Assembly (NCBI GenBank): GCA_029747015.1 | Contig: JAKOGI010000107.1 | Location: 574,606-638,605, forward strand | DNA from: Carnegiea gigantea | Lineage: Eukaryota; Streptophyta; Magnoliopsida; Caryophyllales; Cactaceae | Direction: 5' to 3' | DNA: 64,000 nucleotides | The notes under the pieces: generated by a model | The model's database searches: none | What the model was told of the DNA's origin: nothing | Seen by the model: the letters and a program-made list of their open reading frames with translations, nothing else | Shown here: positions 1 to 10,953 of the stretch, piece by piece | How the letters are laid out: the number at the start of each line of letters is the position of its first letter | How positions within the stretch are numbered: the first letter of the stretch is position 1 | Program-made: the position numbers and the translations under genes

Positions 1-277
<277 letters not shown>

Positions 278-1075
278 GGGGTGTTTGGTAACATAGATGT
301 TTGGGAAAGAAAGAGCTGTTTGGAAAGAGTTTAGCTGTTTTGACTAAGTCAAACAGCTAAAGAGATGTTTGGTAAACAGCTGTTTCAAAGAGCTGTTTTG
401 CCCCAAAAAGCTCTTTTTCAAAAAGTTATTTCCATTAGCCTTTTGGGAATAGTTATTTGTAGAAATTATAATATTGTCCAAAAATTTAATAAAATTACGT
501 GCATGTCATTAATAAACTTTATTGCTAATTTCTTACCTTGCCTTAATCTTAGACAACTTTTACTTCCAATTTATACTCAACCTCCCCACCTTCATCTTCA
601 TCCTCCCTATTGTCATTAATAAACCGTATTCTTAGTTTTCTTTTGGGTTAATGAAAATTAAATTATTTGAAATCCATACATATTTCAATTCATGGCAAAA
701 ATATAAATGTAGGTTCATATCAATTTCAATTCATAAAAACATACGTATCTCTAAAAATAACAAAGGTTATAAGATGTAGGCATTATATAAGTAAGTAAAC
801 ATTGAAAACAAAAGAAAATAAGTAATGAACACAAATTATTTAAATTAATAAAAAATAAAGTTTCATATGACATATATTAATTTTTTTTCAAAATAAAATA
901 AGATGATCTGATCAATAAATAGAAACTTATTCAATTGAAAAGTATTTTAGGGAAAGGGCATCATTGGAATTTTACGGAGTATATTTTCTAAAAACACCTA
1001 ATTTTACCAAATACTTTTTCCAGAATCAGCTAATTCAAACAGCTAATGTAAACAACTAATTCAATGCAAATTATT

Positions 1076-2876
1076 ACGTACAACCGGGTGGACAATTCAA
1101 TTGCCCAACCGGGCCCACCAGTAGCAGTTTTGAGTCCTCCAACTGCCGAGTCCTGACCTATTTTTAAAAAAAAAATTCATGCTCCTCAATTTTTTGAAAT
1201 TGCGGTTTTTATTTCCCCCATTGTTCGACTCTTCGCTGCTTCGATTGCTTTAGTGTTCAGCAATTATTAAATGGCTGGATTTGATCTTAACGTCGCTATT
1301 AGTGTTGAATCTTCATCAAACGGAATTGTTCATCAAGTTTGATAGCGTTTTTTCGATCTCTATTTTTGTTTTTGGGATTGAAAGTTATGTTCGTTAGTTT
1401 TGCATTTTGATGAGTTAATTTCGAGATTTTCGAACTGGATTGAATTCGTTCCATGTATATTTTGGTTTGTGACATATGAGAAACGATAGCTCACCATTCT
1501 GAGTTCTGTGCTCACTAAATATAGTCGTTGGCTCACTAGAGGTATACATTTAGCTCACTATAAAAAATATGCTGTTCTATGGTACAGAGCAGTTTTTTGC
1601 TTACTAAAAGAAACGTTTGGCTTATTACGATTGACCTGTGTACTCACTGATGTTGCATTATAGCTCACCACAAATGTTATGGTTGTCTTTCCAGATGATA
1701 TTTTTATTGTTGCTACATACATATGAGAAACAACAGCTCACCAATTTGAGTTATATGCTCACTAATTATAGTCGTTGGCTCACTAAAGAAATACATTTAG
1801 CTCACTTGTATTGAGCTTGTATTCAGCAATCATAAATCAGTTCTCTGCTCACCAAATGTAATCACTATAATTAATCTTGTATCTAACAGGGAAAACAATA
1901 GCTCACTATCAGTATAGCTCACTATAAAAAAATCTGTTGCCTTACACGACATTTTATAGCTGACCAAATATCTATCATGGCTCACTAAATAAATGACATA
2001 GCTCACTAAAAAAAATAGTATAGATAGCCAGCAAATAATATTATGAAGTTCTTGAGTTATGTTACAACTCAATCATTTTTTACTATGACATAAGGGTATT
2101 TGTACTATATTTTGTGACTATAATAGAAATGTAGTAAATTAATTAAATATAGTCAAACTCACTAAATATATGCCATAACTTATTAAATATATGCCATAGC
2201 TCACTAAAAAAGTATAGACAACCAGAATATAGTTTAGTGAGTTTCAGATGATTAATAATATTTTTTAGTATAATAGCACATTTTAATAAGTTATATAGTA
2301 CTTTTACTAAGTGAAACCTAGGGTACATAAGATGCATTAGTTTGATCTATCCGCTCACTAAAAGTATATATCAGCTCACTAAAACTGTGTCTCAACTCAC
2401 TAAGTAGTATAGTGAGCTATACATTTTTAGTGAGCTGAAATTCAATTGTACAACTTCTTATATACAACTGGTTGTATAATATAACAACTCAGTAAATAAA
2501 TATCATAGCTCACTAAAAAATATAGACAACTAGAATATAGTTCTGTGAGTTTCAGATGCACAATAACATTTTTTTAATACAATAGCACATTTAATAAGCT
2601 ATATAGTATTTTTACTAAGTGAAATTTCGGTACATAAGATACATTAGTTTCGGTATGTCTGCTCACTAAAAGTACATATTAGCTAACCAAAACTGTGTCT
2701 CAGCTCACCAAAATATTTTAGTGAGCGATATATTATTTTTAGTGAGTGAAACTGGATACACAGCAATATATTTTAGTGAGCTATAGGGTATTTTTAGTGA
2801 GTCGAAATCTGACAGTTTTCTTTGTGGGCCCAGTTGTACAATTGCATTTGTACAATCAGGTGGACGATATAACAAC
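1076..2876. mobile_element. Nested element with CTCACTAAA-motif interior
   Basis: Internal to the TIR element. Its borders share a signature: GTACAACCGGGTGGACAATT on the left, and GTACAATCAGGTGGACGAT on the right in the same orientation. There is also an inverted pair, AACCGGGCCCACC on the left against GTGGGCCCAGTTGTAC on the right. Flanking sequence on both sides contains AACAACTA and ATTCAA motifs of the host MITE, so the exact target duplication is unclear. About 1200-1440 looks like a non-repetitive, weakly promoter-like stretch. 1488-2805 is the motif array described separately. No transposase or long open frame was found. The superfamily cannot be assigned; a Mutator-like non-autonomous element is one possibility. 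Confidence 0.5.
1488..2805. repeat. Dispersed CTCACTAAA-type motif array with two internal duplications
   Basis: About 30 copies, counted by eye, of CTCAC[T/C]AAA or its complement TAGTGAG are scattered at irregular 15-60 bp spacing. They are mostly forward in the left two thirds and mixed or reverse toward the right. Two longer duplications sit on top of this: 1480-1565 is repeated at 1722-1806 (both include TAGTCGTTGGCTCACTA), and 2152-2435 is repeated at about 2487-2775 with an offset near 335 bp. The stretch is AT-rich and noncoding on both strands. Confidence 0.85.
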
Positions 2877-2951
2877 TACTAATTCAAACAGCTAATAGCT
2901 AATAGTTAATACAAACCGCTAACAGCTAACAGTTGTTTACTAAACAGGGCC

Positions 2952-5634
2952 TTCATGTACTTCCCATAAGTTTGAAATGATACATGTTGATCTATGGGGA
3001 CCTATACAAATTCTACGTACAATGGCTACAAATATTTCTTGACCATTGTTGATGATTACACAAGGGCAACCTGGACACATCTCTTAGCTAATAAATCCAA
3101 TGCTTTTCCAATTCTCAAATCCTTTATTTCTTTCCTTCATACACAATTTCAGGCCACTGTCCAGATTATAAGATCTGACAATGGACAAGAATTCTGTGAC
3201 AACTCTGCTACAGCATATTATGCTTTTCATGGCATTATTCACCAAACTTCTTGCACCGAGACTCCTCAACAAAATGGGGTTATTAAGAGAAAACACAAAC
3301 ACTTGTTAGAAATAGCCAGGGCACTGTACTTTCAATCCAAAGTTCCAATTAAATTTTGGGGGGAATGCCTTCTCACTGCCACCTACATCATTAATTGAAT
3401 GCCCTCTTCTGTTCTTGGGTATAAGACCCCTTATGAACTTTTACATAACCAGCCACCATCTTACTCTCATCTTAGGAATTTTGGCTCCCTTTGCTTCATC
3501 TCTACACCAAAACACAATAGAGATAAATTTGCTTCTAGAGGCAATCCCTGTGTTTTTCTTGGGTACCCTTATGGAAAAAAAGGCTTATAAAGTCTATGAT
3601 CTTCTGACCGAGGAAGTTGTTTCCAATAGATACATTCACTTTAGTGAGTCTTACTTTCCTTTTCACCACATTTCCGAATCATCAACTTCTTCTCCTTTAC
3701 CTTCACCCATTTTCTTGACTTCTGATCCTACAAATTCTGCATCTAGCCCATCTCATCCTTCATCCATTTCTCCTCCTATGAATACTCCATCATCCCCACT
3801 GCCTTCCCCTATAGATTCTCCTGTTCCGCTTCACTCTCCCTCTTCTATAGATTCTCCAATCGTTCCATTATCTTCCATGAAGGATTTTCCTCCTCTAAAG
3901 CGACCTGCTCGATCAATTAAGAAACCTTCTCACTTACAAGACTATGTTTGTTTGAGTGCAGTCTTCACTTCTTGCTCTGATCCATTTGCTGTTTCTTCAC
4001 TATCTCACCTTTGTGGCCTTGTCCAATTACCCCAACGACCTTCTACTTCTCTAGCTCACTCCCAAGCCCTTCTTTCTTACCATGAACCTACCTCATACAA
4101 ATAAGCATCACTTAATCCCCTTTGGGTCTAGGCCATGGAATCTGAATTACAGGCTTTACAGGTTAACAACACTTAGACTGAAGTTGATCTTCCTCCCGGT
4201 AAAAAGGCCATTAATAGTAAATGGGTGTATAAAGTGAAGCTTAAGGCTGATGGATCTCTTAAGAGATATAAAGCAAGATTGGTGATAAGAGGAAATACAC
4301 AATGAGAGGGTAACAACTATACTAAGATATTTTCTCATGTTGTGAAAATGACAACCATTAGAATCATTTTGGCTTTGGCTGCTTATAGACAATGGAAGAT
4401 TTTCCAAATGGATGTGAACAATGCATTTCTTCATGGTGATTTATATGAAAATGTGTACATGAAAATGCCTGAGGGAATTCATAACCCTCACAACAAAGTT
4501 TGCAAGTTACAAAAGTCACTTTATGGCCTTAAACAGGCCTCCAGGTAGTGGTTTGCCAAATTGAATGAGTTTCTCAAATAGCAGGGCTACCTTCAATCCA
4601 AAAATGACTATTCTTTGTTCTTGAAATCTACTGGCACACATTTGACAATTGTTGGGGTCTATGTTGATGATATTTTGATCACAGGTTCCAATATTGATGA
4701 TATTACTATCCTCAAGCAACATTTACATTCCAGTTTTGGTATTAAGGATCTGGGAAATTTGTATTATTTTTTGGGTTTTGAAGTGACTCATCTACCACAA
4801 GGTATTTCCCTGTCACAATGTAAATTTACCCAAGACTTGCTGATTGATACTGGTTTTGCCACAGCTAAGAGTGTGGCCACTCCTTTACCACTTCATTGTA
4901 AGCTGTCTCTTGATGAAGGAGACCTTCTTCAAGATCCTTTCCATCACAGGTCCATCATGGGTAAACTTAATTTCCTAACTCATTCTCGGCTTGATCTCTC
5001 TTATACTGTTCAGACTCTCCGTCAGTTTTTACAGTCTCCTAGAACTTCCCATATGATGGCCCTTGAACACACTTTACGATACTTAAGAGGTACTACAGGC
5101 CAAGGCATTTTACTCAAAGCAGATGGACCTCTTGTGCTCAAGGCTTTCTCTGACAGTGACTGGGCCTCTTGCCCTATTACCAGAAGATCCATTACTGGGT
5201 ACATGATTTTGCTTAGTTCTTTTCCTGTTAGTTGGAAATCTAAAAAACAACCCATTATTTCTAAGAGCTCAGCTGAAGCTGAGTATCGAGCAATGTCTCA
5301 GGCTGCTGGAGAAGTCACTTGGTTAGTAAGACTTCTTTCTAAACTTGGGGTCTCTCAGTCGCAACCTGTCGCTCTTCATTATGACAATCAGTCTGCACTA
5401 TAAATTACAAAAAATTCTGTGCTTCATGAGCGCACCAAACACATTGAGCTTGATTGTCATTTTACCAGAGAAAAGGTGCTTGAAGAGTTGCTACAGCTGG
5501 TCTATCTCCCAACCTCTCTTCAACTGGCAGATATTTTAACCAAGATCCTCCCTTCTCATCAGCACAATGAACTTTTATCCAAGCTGGGTACGGTTGATCA
5601 AAGTGTTTCCCCCCCATCCTAGCTTGAGGGGGGG
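2952..5634 (+). pseudogene. Ty1/copia pol pseudogene (integrase, RT, RNase H)
   Basis: Continues the split copia copy. The integrase core spans about 2970-3400 with the IVDDYTR and RSDNGQEF catalytic aspartates. The third catalytic position reads NGVIKRKH, with Lys where the family has Glu. The integrase C-terminal part reaches about 3660 and is followed by a Pro/Ser-rich linker. Reverse transcriptase lies at about 4130-4900 ([35 protein letters not shown]). RNase H lies at about 5140-5580 (DSDWASC, SSAEAEYRAM, HERTKHIELDCHF). It cannot be translated through: there is a frameshift at about 2998, another at about 3590, and in-frame stops near 3397, 4172, 4303, 4546 and 5401. A purine tract at 5624-5634 directly precedes the 3' LTR. 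It encodes the polyprotein of a retrotransposon and is not a host gene. Confidence 0.93.
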
Positions 5635-5885
5635 TGTTGAGAATATTGTAAATGGTGAAATTTAGTTAGAGTTTGTTATGACATTAGTGGTTAGTTACAA
5701 AGTTTGTTAGTGGGCCCTTAGTTAGTTGCGTTTTCTTTTTTCCTTTTTTTCCTCTTGGGCTCTGCTATGAGGGGATGATGGTTACTCGCTCTGGCAGTAT
5801 ATATACACTTGTACTTGCACATTCTTCAAATAACAATAGATTCGCATTCTTCCTCCTCTCTCTCTTCCTTACTTCATCTTCTGCA
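5635..5885 (+). mobile_element. Copia 3' LTR, plus copy, truncated at its 3' end
   Basis: Starts TGTTGAGAATATTG right after the polypurine tract GAGGGGGGG. It contains a TATATATAC promoter-like motif near 5800. It matches the minus-strand LTRs at 6207-6475 and 8744-8880 but stops at CTTCTGCA, about 17 bp short of the LTR end seen there, where TRIM-like sequence begins. Confidence 0.85.
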
Positions 5886-6206
5886 TGTTAAATTTTATAT
5901 ATCAATTGGGCAATTAACAAAGAGTCATGCATACAAATTCAAATGAGGTTTCAATCCAAAACCAATTGGCAATAGGTGAAGTAACTCATAAGCTTATATA
6001 CATGCTCAAGCCCTTTAATTTCATCAATGTGGGACAACACCCACTATCATATTCGTTGAATTTTATCAATGTGGGATAATACCCACTTTCATACTCCAAC
6101 ATACCCCCTCACGTGTGGGTTACTAACAAGGCCCAATACATGCACATAATTTTTAATCAAACGGGGACGGTGGTAAATCGAAATCGAGCAACTCGCTCTG
6201 ATACCA
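5886..6206 (-). mobile_element. TRIM-like body (one LTR, internal region, primer-binding site)
   Basis: Read on the minus strand. Positions 6196-6206 are a TGGTATCAGAGC-type primer-binding site (initiator Met tRNA). A short noncoding interior leads to the polypurine tract GTGAGGGGGTA (6102-6112). A 216-bp LTR then runs from TGTTGGAGTATGAAAG (ending at 6101) to AAAATTTAACA (starting at 5886). The LTR contains two copies of a TCCCACATTGAT motif typical of plant TRIM LTRs. The expected second LTR upstream of the primer-binding site is absent, and a copia LTR sits there instead. No coding capacity. Confidence 0.65.
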
Positions 6207-6475
6207 TGTTAAAATTTGAACTATGCAGAAGATGAAGTAAGGAAGAGAGAGAGGAGGAAGAATGTGAATCTATTGTTATCTTTAGAATGTGCAAGTACAA
6301 GTGTATATATGCTGCCAGAAAGAGTAACCATCGTCCCCTCATAGTAGAGCCCAAGAGAAAAAAAGAGGAAAAAAGAAAATGAAACTAACTATGGGTCCAC
6401 TAACAAACTTTATAACTAACCACTAACGTCATAATAAACTCTAACTAAATTTCACCATTCACAATATTCTTAACA
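6207..6475 (-). mobile_element. Copia LTR, minus copy, complete
   Basis: The 269-bp LTR begins TGTTAAGAATATTG at 6475 and ends AATTTTAACA at 6207. It is immediately followed by TGGTATCAGAGC. Its sequence is an inverted match to 5635-5885. It acts as the 3' LTR of the minus copia copy, because integrase sequence abuts its start. Confidence 0.85.
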
Positions 6476-7300
6476 ACCCAATTTTACTGAGGAGTCCCTA
6501 TGCAAGAGGTTTAGTGAATAATGCCGTGAGAAGCATAATATGCTGTAGCAGAGTTGTCACATAATTCTTATCCATTGTCAGATCTTATAATCTAGACAGT
6601 GGCCTGAAATTGTGTATGAATGAAAGAAATGAAGGATTTGAGAATTAGAAAAGCATTGGATTTATTAGCTAAGAGATGTGTCCAAGTTGCCCTTGTGTAA
6701 TCATCAACAATAGTCAAGAAATATTTGTGGCCATTGTAAGTAGAATTTGCATAGGGTCCCCATAGATCAACATGTATCATTTCAAACTTATGGGAAGTAC
6801 ATGAAATCTTCATGGGAAAAGAAGACTTATGCTGTTTTGCTTGATGACAAATCTGATAAATAGAACTAGGCTTAGATTTACAAGAAGAAACAATATTAAT
6901 ATGTTTCATGCTGTCAAAAGACATGTGACCTAGTCTACAATGTCAAAGTTCTAAACGAGACATTTGACAGGAAAAAGAAAAAATTGGCTGATTGCTGGAC
7001 TGGAATGAAAAAGAGCTACTGGCCAAACTGGAGTTATAGAATTTATGATCCATAAAGTATAATTCTCCAACTTCTTTACCAATTTCCAAATGCTGCTTCA
7101 TTGAAGGGTCCTGAATAAAGCATGTAGTGGGTGTGAAAATGACATGAGCAGTCAATTGTTTGGCTAATTTGCTAGCAGATAATAAGTTGTAATGAAAATC
7201 AGGTACATGTAAAACCTTGCATAGTGTTAAAGAGGAAGTGAGTTGAATGGTACCAATGTGGTGAACTTTGGCTTGTTCACCATTGGGCATAGTAATGAAA
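6476..7300 (-). pseudogene. Ty1/copia pol fragment (protease tail, GAG-pre-integrase, integrase start)
   Basis: From 7290 downward: the end of the retropepsin region (VHHIGTIQLTSSLTLCKVLHVPDF), then the GAG-pre-integrase domain. The integrase N-half follows, including FEMIHVDLWGPYANSTYNG and IVDDYTRATW. The frame is broken by stops around 6930. At 6476 the integrase sequence fuses directly to the 3' LTR, so the rest of integrase, RT and RNase H have been deleted. The join lies at short TTGTTAAG-like similarity between integrase and LTR start. Confidence 0.88.
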
Positions 7301-7559
7301 GAATCTTACGAAAGAGGAAGATATGAGGAGAAGTATTGTAAGTGAGGTGTTATATGGTCTGTAGCACCACTATCAATGATCCATTTTAAGCCAGGTTTTG
7401 AAGCTGAAAAATAGAAAACTTTACCTGCTAACATAGCTGCATTGGTGGCCCCCTTAAAGTACCAACTGAGGTTTCTAATTTGTGTTTATTCAACATGGCA
7501 CGCAACTTGGCATACTGATCAGTAACGAAAGAAGGAACATGCTGATCTTATTCAATAAT
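7301..7559 (-). pseudogene. Copia Gag-protease linker region, degenerate
   Basis: Noncoding as it stands. In the minus frames it retains the protease start (W-I-I-D-S-G-A-type context near 7360-7380) between the Gag zinc knuckle and the 7290 segment. Several stops interrupt it. Confidence 0.5.
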
Positions 7560-8503
7560 CTATGCATCCTCATGCTGGACTACAGCAACAATCCTTTTTC
7601 CTTTGTCAACAGAAGGCATATTTCCTCTTTGCCTTTGTAACTTGAAGCACTTATCAATTGTGTGTCCATTTCTTTTGCAATAATTGCAAAATAGACTGTT
7701 TCTTCTTATAAGCTGTTGAACTGGTTGTGAAGAAGTGTACTGTGAAGGACTTTGTCTAACAGAAGGGAAAGAATTTGATTTTTGCTGAGAGAAGAGGGCA
7801 GAAGAGTCTCCAAGTAATGGGGCAGAAATGTGGATTTCTCTCTGTCTTTCTTCTTGTAAAATCATACTCAAAGCTTGTCCAACTTGGGGCATTGGGTGTG
7901 TCATGAGGATATTTCCTCTCACCACAACACAGGTATCATTAAGACCTATAAGAAACTGTATCAATTGTTAGTGTTTGAGTAATTTAATCATAGCACTACC
8001 AACAGGACATTCACTGCTAGGACAAGTAGGAATGTTCACAAGTGCAGCATATTCATCCCAAAGAATCTTACACTTGGTGAAGTAATCTGAAACTGACATA
8101 TTACCTTGAGAAAGATTATTGATCTCCCTTTGCACTTGAAAGATCTCAGTCCCTTGGCTTTGTCCATACTGAGGCACAAGCTCTTCCTAAATTTGTTTGG
8201 CAGTAGAGCAGAAAAGAACACTGGTTGCAATGTCCTTTTTGAGTGAGTGAAGTAAACAAGATATGACCATGTCATTACAGCGCTCCCACTCAGAAACCGA
8301 AGAACCTACAGTTGGATTGGTGCAAGATTCATTAACAAATCCCAGTTTATGTTTGGACATGAGAGAACATCATAAGACCGCTTCCATTGACCATAATTCG
8401 GTCCTGTAAGAGGCTCTGATGATAAACTGCAGTTTGGGTGATCAGAAGGATAAAGGAACAACTCATGGAAGTGATCGAGAACGACTGAATTAGGATCTGC
8501 CAT
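7560..8503 (-). pseudogene. Ty1/copia Gag, broken
   Basis: The start methionine at 8503 begins MADPNSVVLDHF. Next comes the copia Gag N-terminal motif around SEPLTGPNYGQWKRSY, a central UBN2-like helical region (VQREINNLSQGNMSVSDYF), then a CCHC zinc knuckle, CNYCKRNGHTIDKC, near 7665. Stops at about 8304-8308 and 7965-7970 and at least one frameshift near 8200 break the frame. It would form the nucleocapsid of the element and package its RNA, but it is inactive. Confidence 0.88.
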
Positions 8504-8732
8504 TGTTAGATGAAAAACTTCTTGGTTGATTGAATTGAGATGTCTGAATCAAGAAGAAAAAAAAGGGAATGAAGATCGATTGATAGGCATGCCAAAAATA
8601 GTCAAAAACAATCGATCAAAGAATGTGAAACATAATCCGCTGAGTATGAACATTCAGCTAGAAAAGATTGTTGAATCAGAAAGGAGGCAAAAAAATGATT
8701 GAAAGAAGAAGATGACTCATGAAGATTTGTTA

Positions 8733-8743
8733 CTCTGATACCA
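8733..8743 (-). other. Copia primer-binding site (initiator Met tRNA)
   Basis: On the minus strand TGGTATCAGAG follows the LTR end AACA directly. This is the standard plant copia minus-strand priming site. Confidence 0.9.
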
Positions 8744-8880
8744 TGTTAACATTTCAACTACGCAGAAGATGAAGTAAGGAAGAGAGAGAGGAGGAAGAAT
8801 GTGAATCTATTGTTACCTTCAGAATGTGCAAGTACAAGTGTATATATGCTGCCAGAGAGAGTAACCATCGTTCCCTCATA
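8744..8880 (-). mobile_element. Copia 5' LTR, minus copy, truncated
   Basis: 137 bp matching the 3' half of the 6207-6475 LTR. It is cut at 8880, where a gypsy LTR remnant (TAGGTTTATCA twice) begins. The upstream part of the LTR is missing. Confidence 0.85.
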
Positions 8881-10953
8881 TAGGTTTATCAAAATATAGG
8901 TTTATCAACTCCCCCATGCCTATCTCTTGCTTGTCCTTAAGCAAGACGAACCCATGAAACGCCAAAGAGGGAGATAAACCTCTAGCTATGCTCCTCTTTA
9001 GGCAAGAGATGAATGATCAATAAACCAAGGTAAACTATGCATTAAAGGTGGCCAAGTGAAGGTGTGAAAGATTTTCAATGAAACTCATACACAGACATCC
9101 ATAAATCTCCCTACCGAAACGCAACACATCAAACACTCTAATATTAAAGTTCTTCCTTAATGAATGGTGAGTAAGCAAGACTGGTAGAACCTCACTTTAG
9201 GACAAAGTGGAACACGCCTCTCAATGTGTTTGATATATGTGACGAGGGTTGTACTCAATATTCTATCCAATCAAACAAACTCCCATAAGTTTGGTAGAGT
9301 TCTCAATTCTTCACCATTTAATGCAAAATGCATTGTTCCAATCATGAGGACTTATAAAAAGGATGTCATGGGGCTAAGGGTAAAGGATAAGTGGAGTAAA
9401 TTTAGGGAGAGTAGAGCTAATAGTCAAGAGACTAGGGAGCAAAAAACACTTCAACAACTAATGCTGGAACAAAACTTCACACCACAATTGGAGATTGAGC
9501 AACAAACCCCACAAAAACCTCCAGGGAGGAATTAAACAATCTTATTGCATTACCCTCATGTCAATGACTTTATTCACAACTTTTCTACTTCTTTCTTTTC
9601 TTTTCTTTTTTTTTCTTTTTCTTTGCTTCCCTTTTTTTCTTTTCTATTTATTTTCTTTGAAGTGAAAAAGGACATATGAATGGCATGGGAAATACAAACT
9701 TAAAGTATGAATCCTCCGAAACAAGCCACCAATAAAGTATCTAAGGTGAACTAACTCAAATAGAAGTGTTGCTCTACCAGACCTTGACAAGGATATGTAG
9801 AATATGGATAGGCCAAGTGTGTAGTGCGTAGGGTGCAACAACAAGGATAAGGGAAAGGGCACAAAAGGCTAGCAAAGGGGACAGTGCACATTAATGGGTG
9901 GCTTTTTAGCTCATGTGGCTAAATAGAACAAAAATTACCTCAATCATAATAACATATGCACATGCTAAATGTGATTTCAAAGAGAACAAGACCATATTCT
10001 ACAGATGTAATCATGGATGAGTTACACATGAAAGGAAGTATGAGACTATATGTAATGAATAGTCATTAGGCTCAAAATCTCATAAGTAAACTGCCATAGT
10101 CAAGCAACTTACCCTAAGATATGTCCCACTTATCAAGGTCAATCAAGTCAAACCACATGAGTCTCAAGGGCAATATGATATGCAGCAAGGGATGAAGAAA
10201 CTTGGAATGGTAATACCAAACACATTTTCATAAAACTCACACCATAACGGGGCGACACTTCAACACACAAATCAATAGGATCTATCAATCATCACTGCTT
10301 GTGTTCTCTTCACAAGAGGGGGCTTTTATAACTTTTATTCAACTCTTTTATTTGAAAAATATAAATCTAACTAAGAAAGCAGTAAACATATAAAGGACAA
10401 TGAAGAGAAGGGTAAGAAATAGTACCTAGAAAGTTTATGAATGCCCCTATTCGATCATTTCATCTTTTTGATATGCAAAATCTAACATATATGCTCTAAA
10501 CTACATGCGCTACTAACTGAAAAATGCAAAAATGGTATACTAAAATTATGTGATGTCCTATCTATATGATACGGATGCAAGTGAGGTCACTCAACCCACG
10601 TCCCAAAGTCCACGATTCCACCTAAAGAGCCATAAGCTCACCTCCCCCATGCTTGAGACTTTCATTGTCCCCAATGAAAAGGACGTATAAAAGGCTAAGA
10701 GAAGGGTAGAACCAATAGTGCCCAAGGGAAGAGGGGGGTGGGGGAAGAAAAAGACACTTTTTTTTTGTTATTTTTTCAAAAGCCATGAAATACTTGGGTT
10801 ACCTCTCAAGAAGCACTTGTTTAAGGTCCTTAACTTGACCCTTACTTCCAGATGGTAGACGATAACGGCACGGGAGGTGGACTAGGTAAGGTGTGAAAAT
10901 GTGGAGTAGAATCCACTACCTCCCCAGTACAAGCAGAAGTGCAAGCCATATAC
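8881..10953 (-). mobile_element. Athila/Tat-like gypsy 3' tail (post-pol spacer, PPT, LTR start)
   Basis: Minus-strand orientation. From 10950 to about 10780 it matches the tail of the gypsy copy at 22897-23099. At 10640-10680 it carries GGGGACAATGAAAGTCTC followed by AAGCATGGGGGAGG, the kind of marker that follows pol in Athila/Tat elements. At 8908-8919 a second purine tract (GCATGGGGGAGT) directly precedes TGATAAACC, the start of an Athila-type LTR, of which only 27 bp remain before the copia LTR. About 1.7 kb between these marks has no supported gene. An open stretch of about 100 codons at 9224-9535 has no recognisable domain. Confidence 0.7.

Larger units (their letters stand above)
278..2951. 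mobile_element. Non-autonomous TIR transposon, Harbinger-like ends, inside copia pol
   Basis: The copia frame breaks after TTCA at 274-277 and resumes after TTCA at 2952-2955, so the intervening 2.67 kb is an insertion with a 3-4 bp target duplication. The ends match imperfectly as inverted repeats: GGGGTGTTTGGTAA on the left, and the complement of the right end reads GGCCCTGTTTAGTAAA. Subterminal sequence is rich in AAACAGCTAA-type short inverted motifs on both sides. No transposase is encoded. End sequences resemble the TGTTTGG-type termini of plant PIF/Harbinger MITEs and of the copies at 48486 and 49116. Most of the interior (about 1076-2876) appears to be a second, nested insertion. Confidence 0.7.

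Noticed and set aside
1488..2805. CTCACTAAA array as a CRISPR-like or satellite array
   Set aside because: Spacing is irregular, units are about 9 bp, both orientations are mixed, and the context is a plant transposon.
9224..9535. 103-codon open frame as an env-like gene of the Athila tail
   Set aside because: It is on the opposite strand to the element and has no signal peptide or transmembrane segment.
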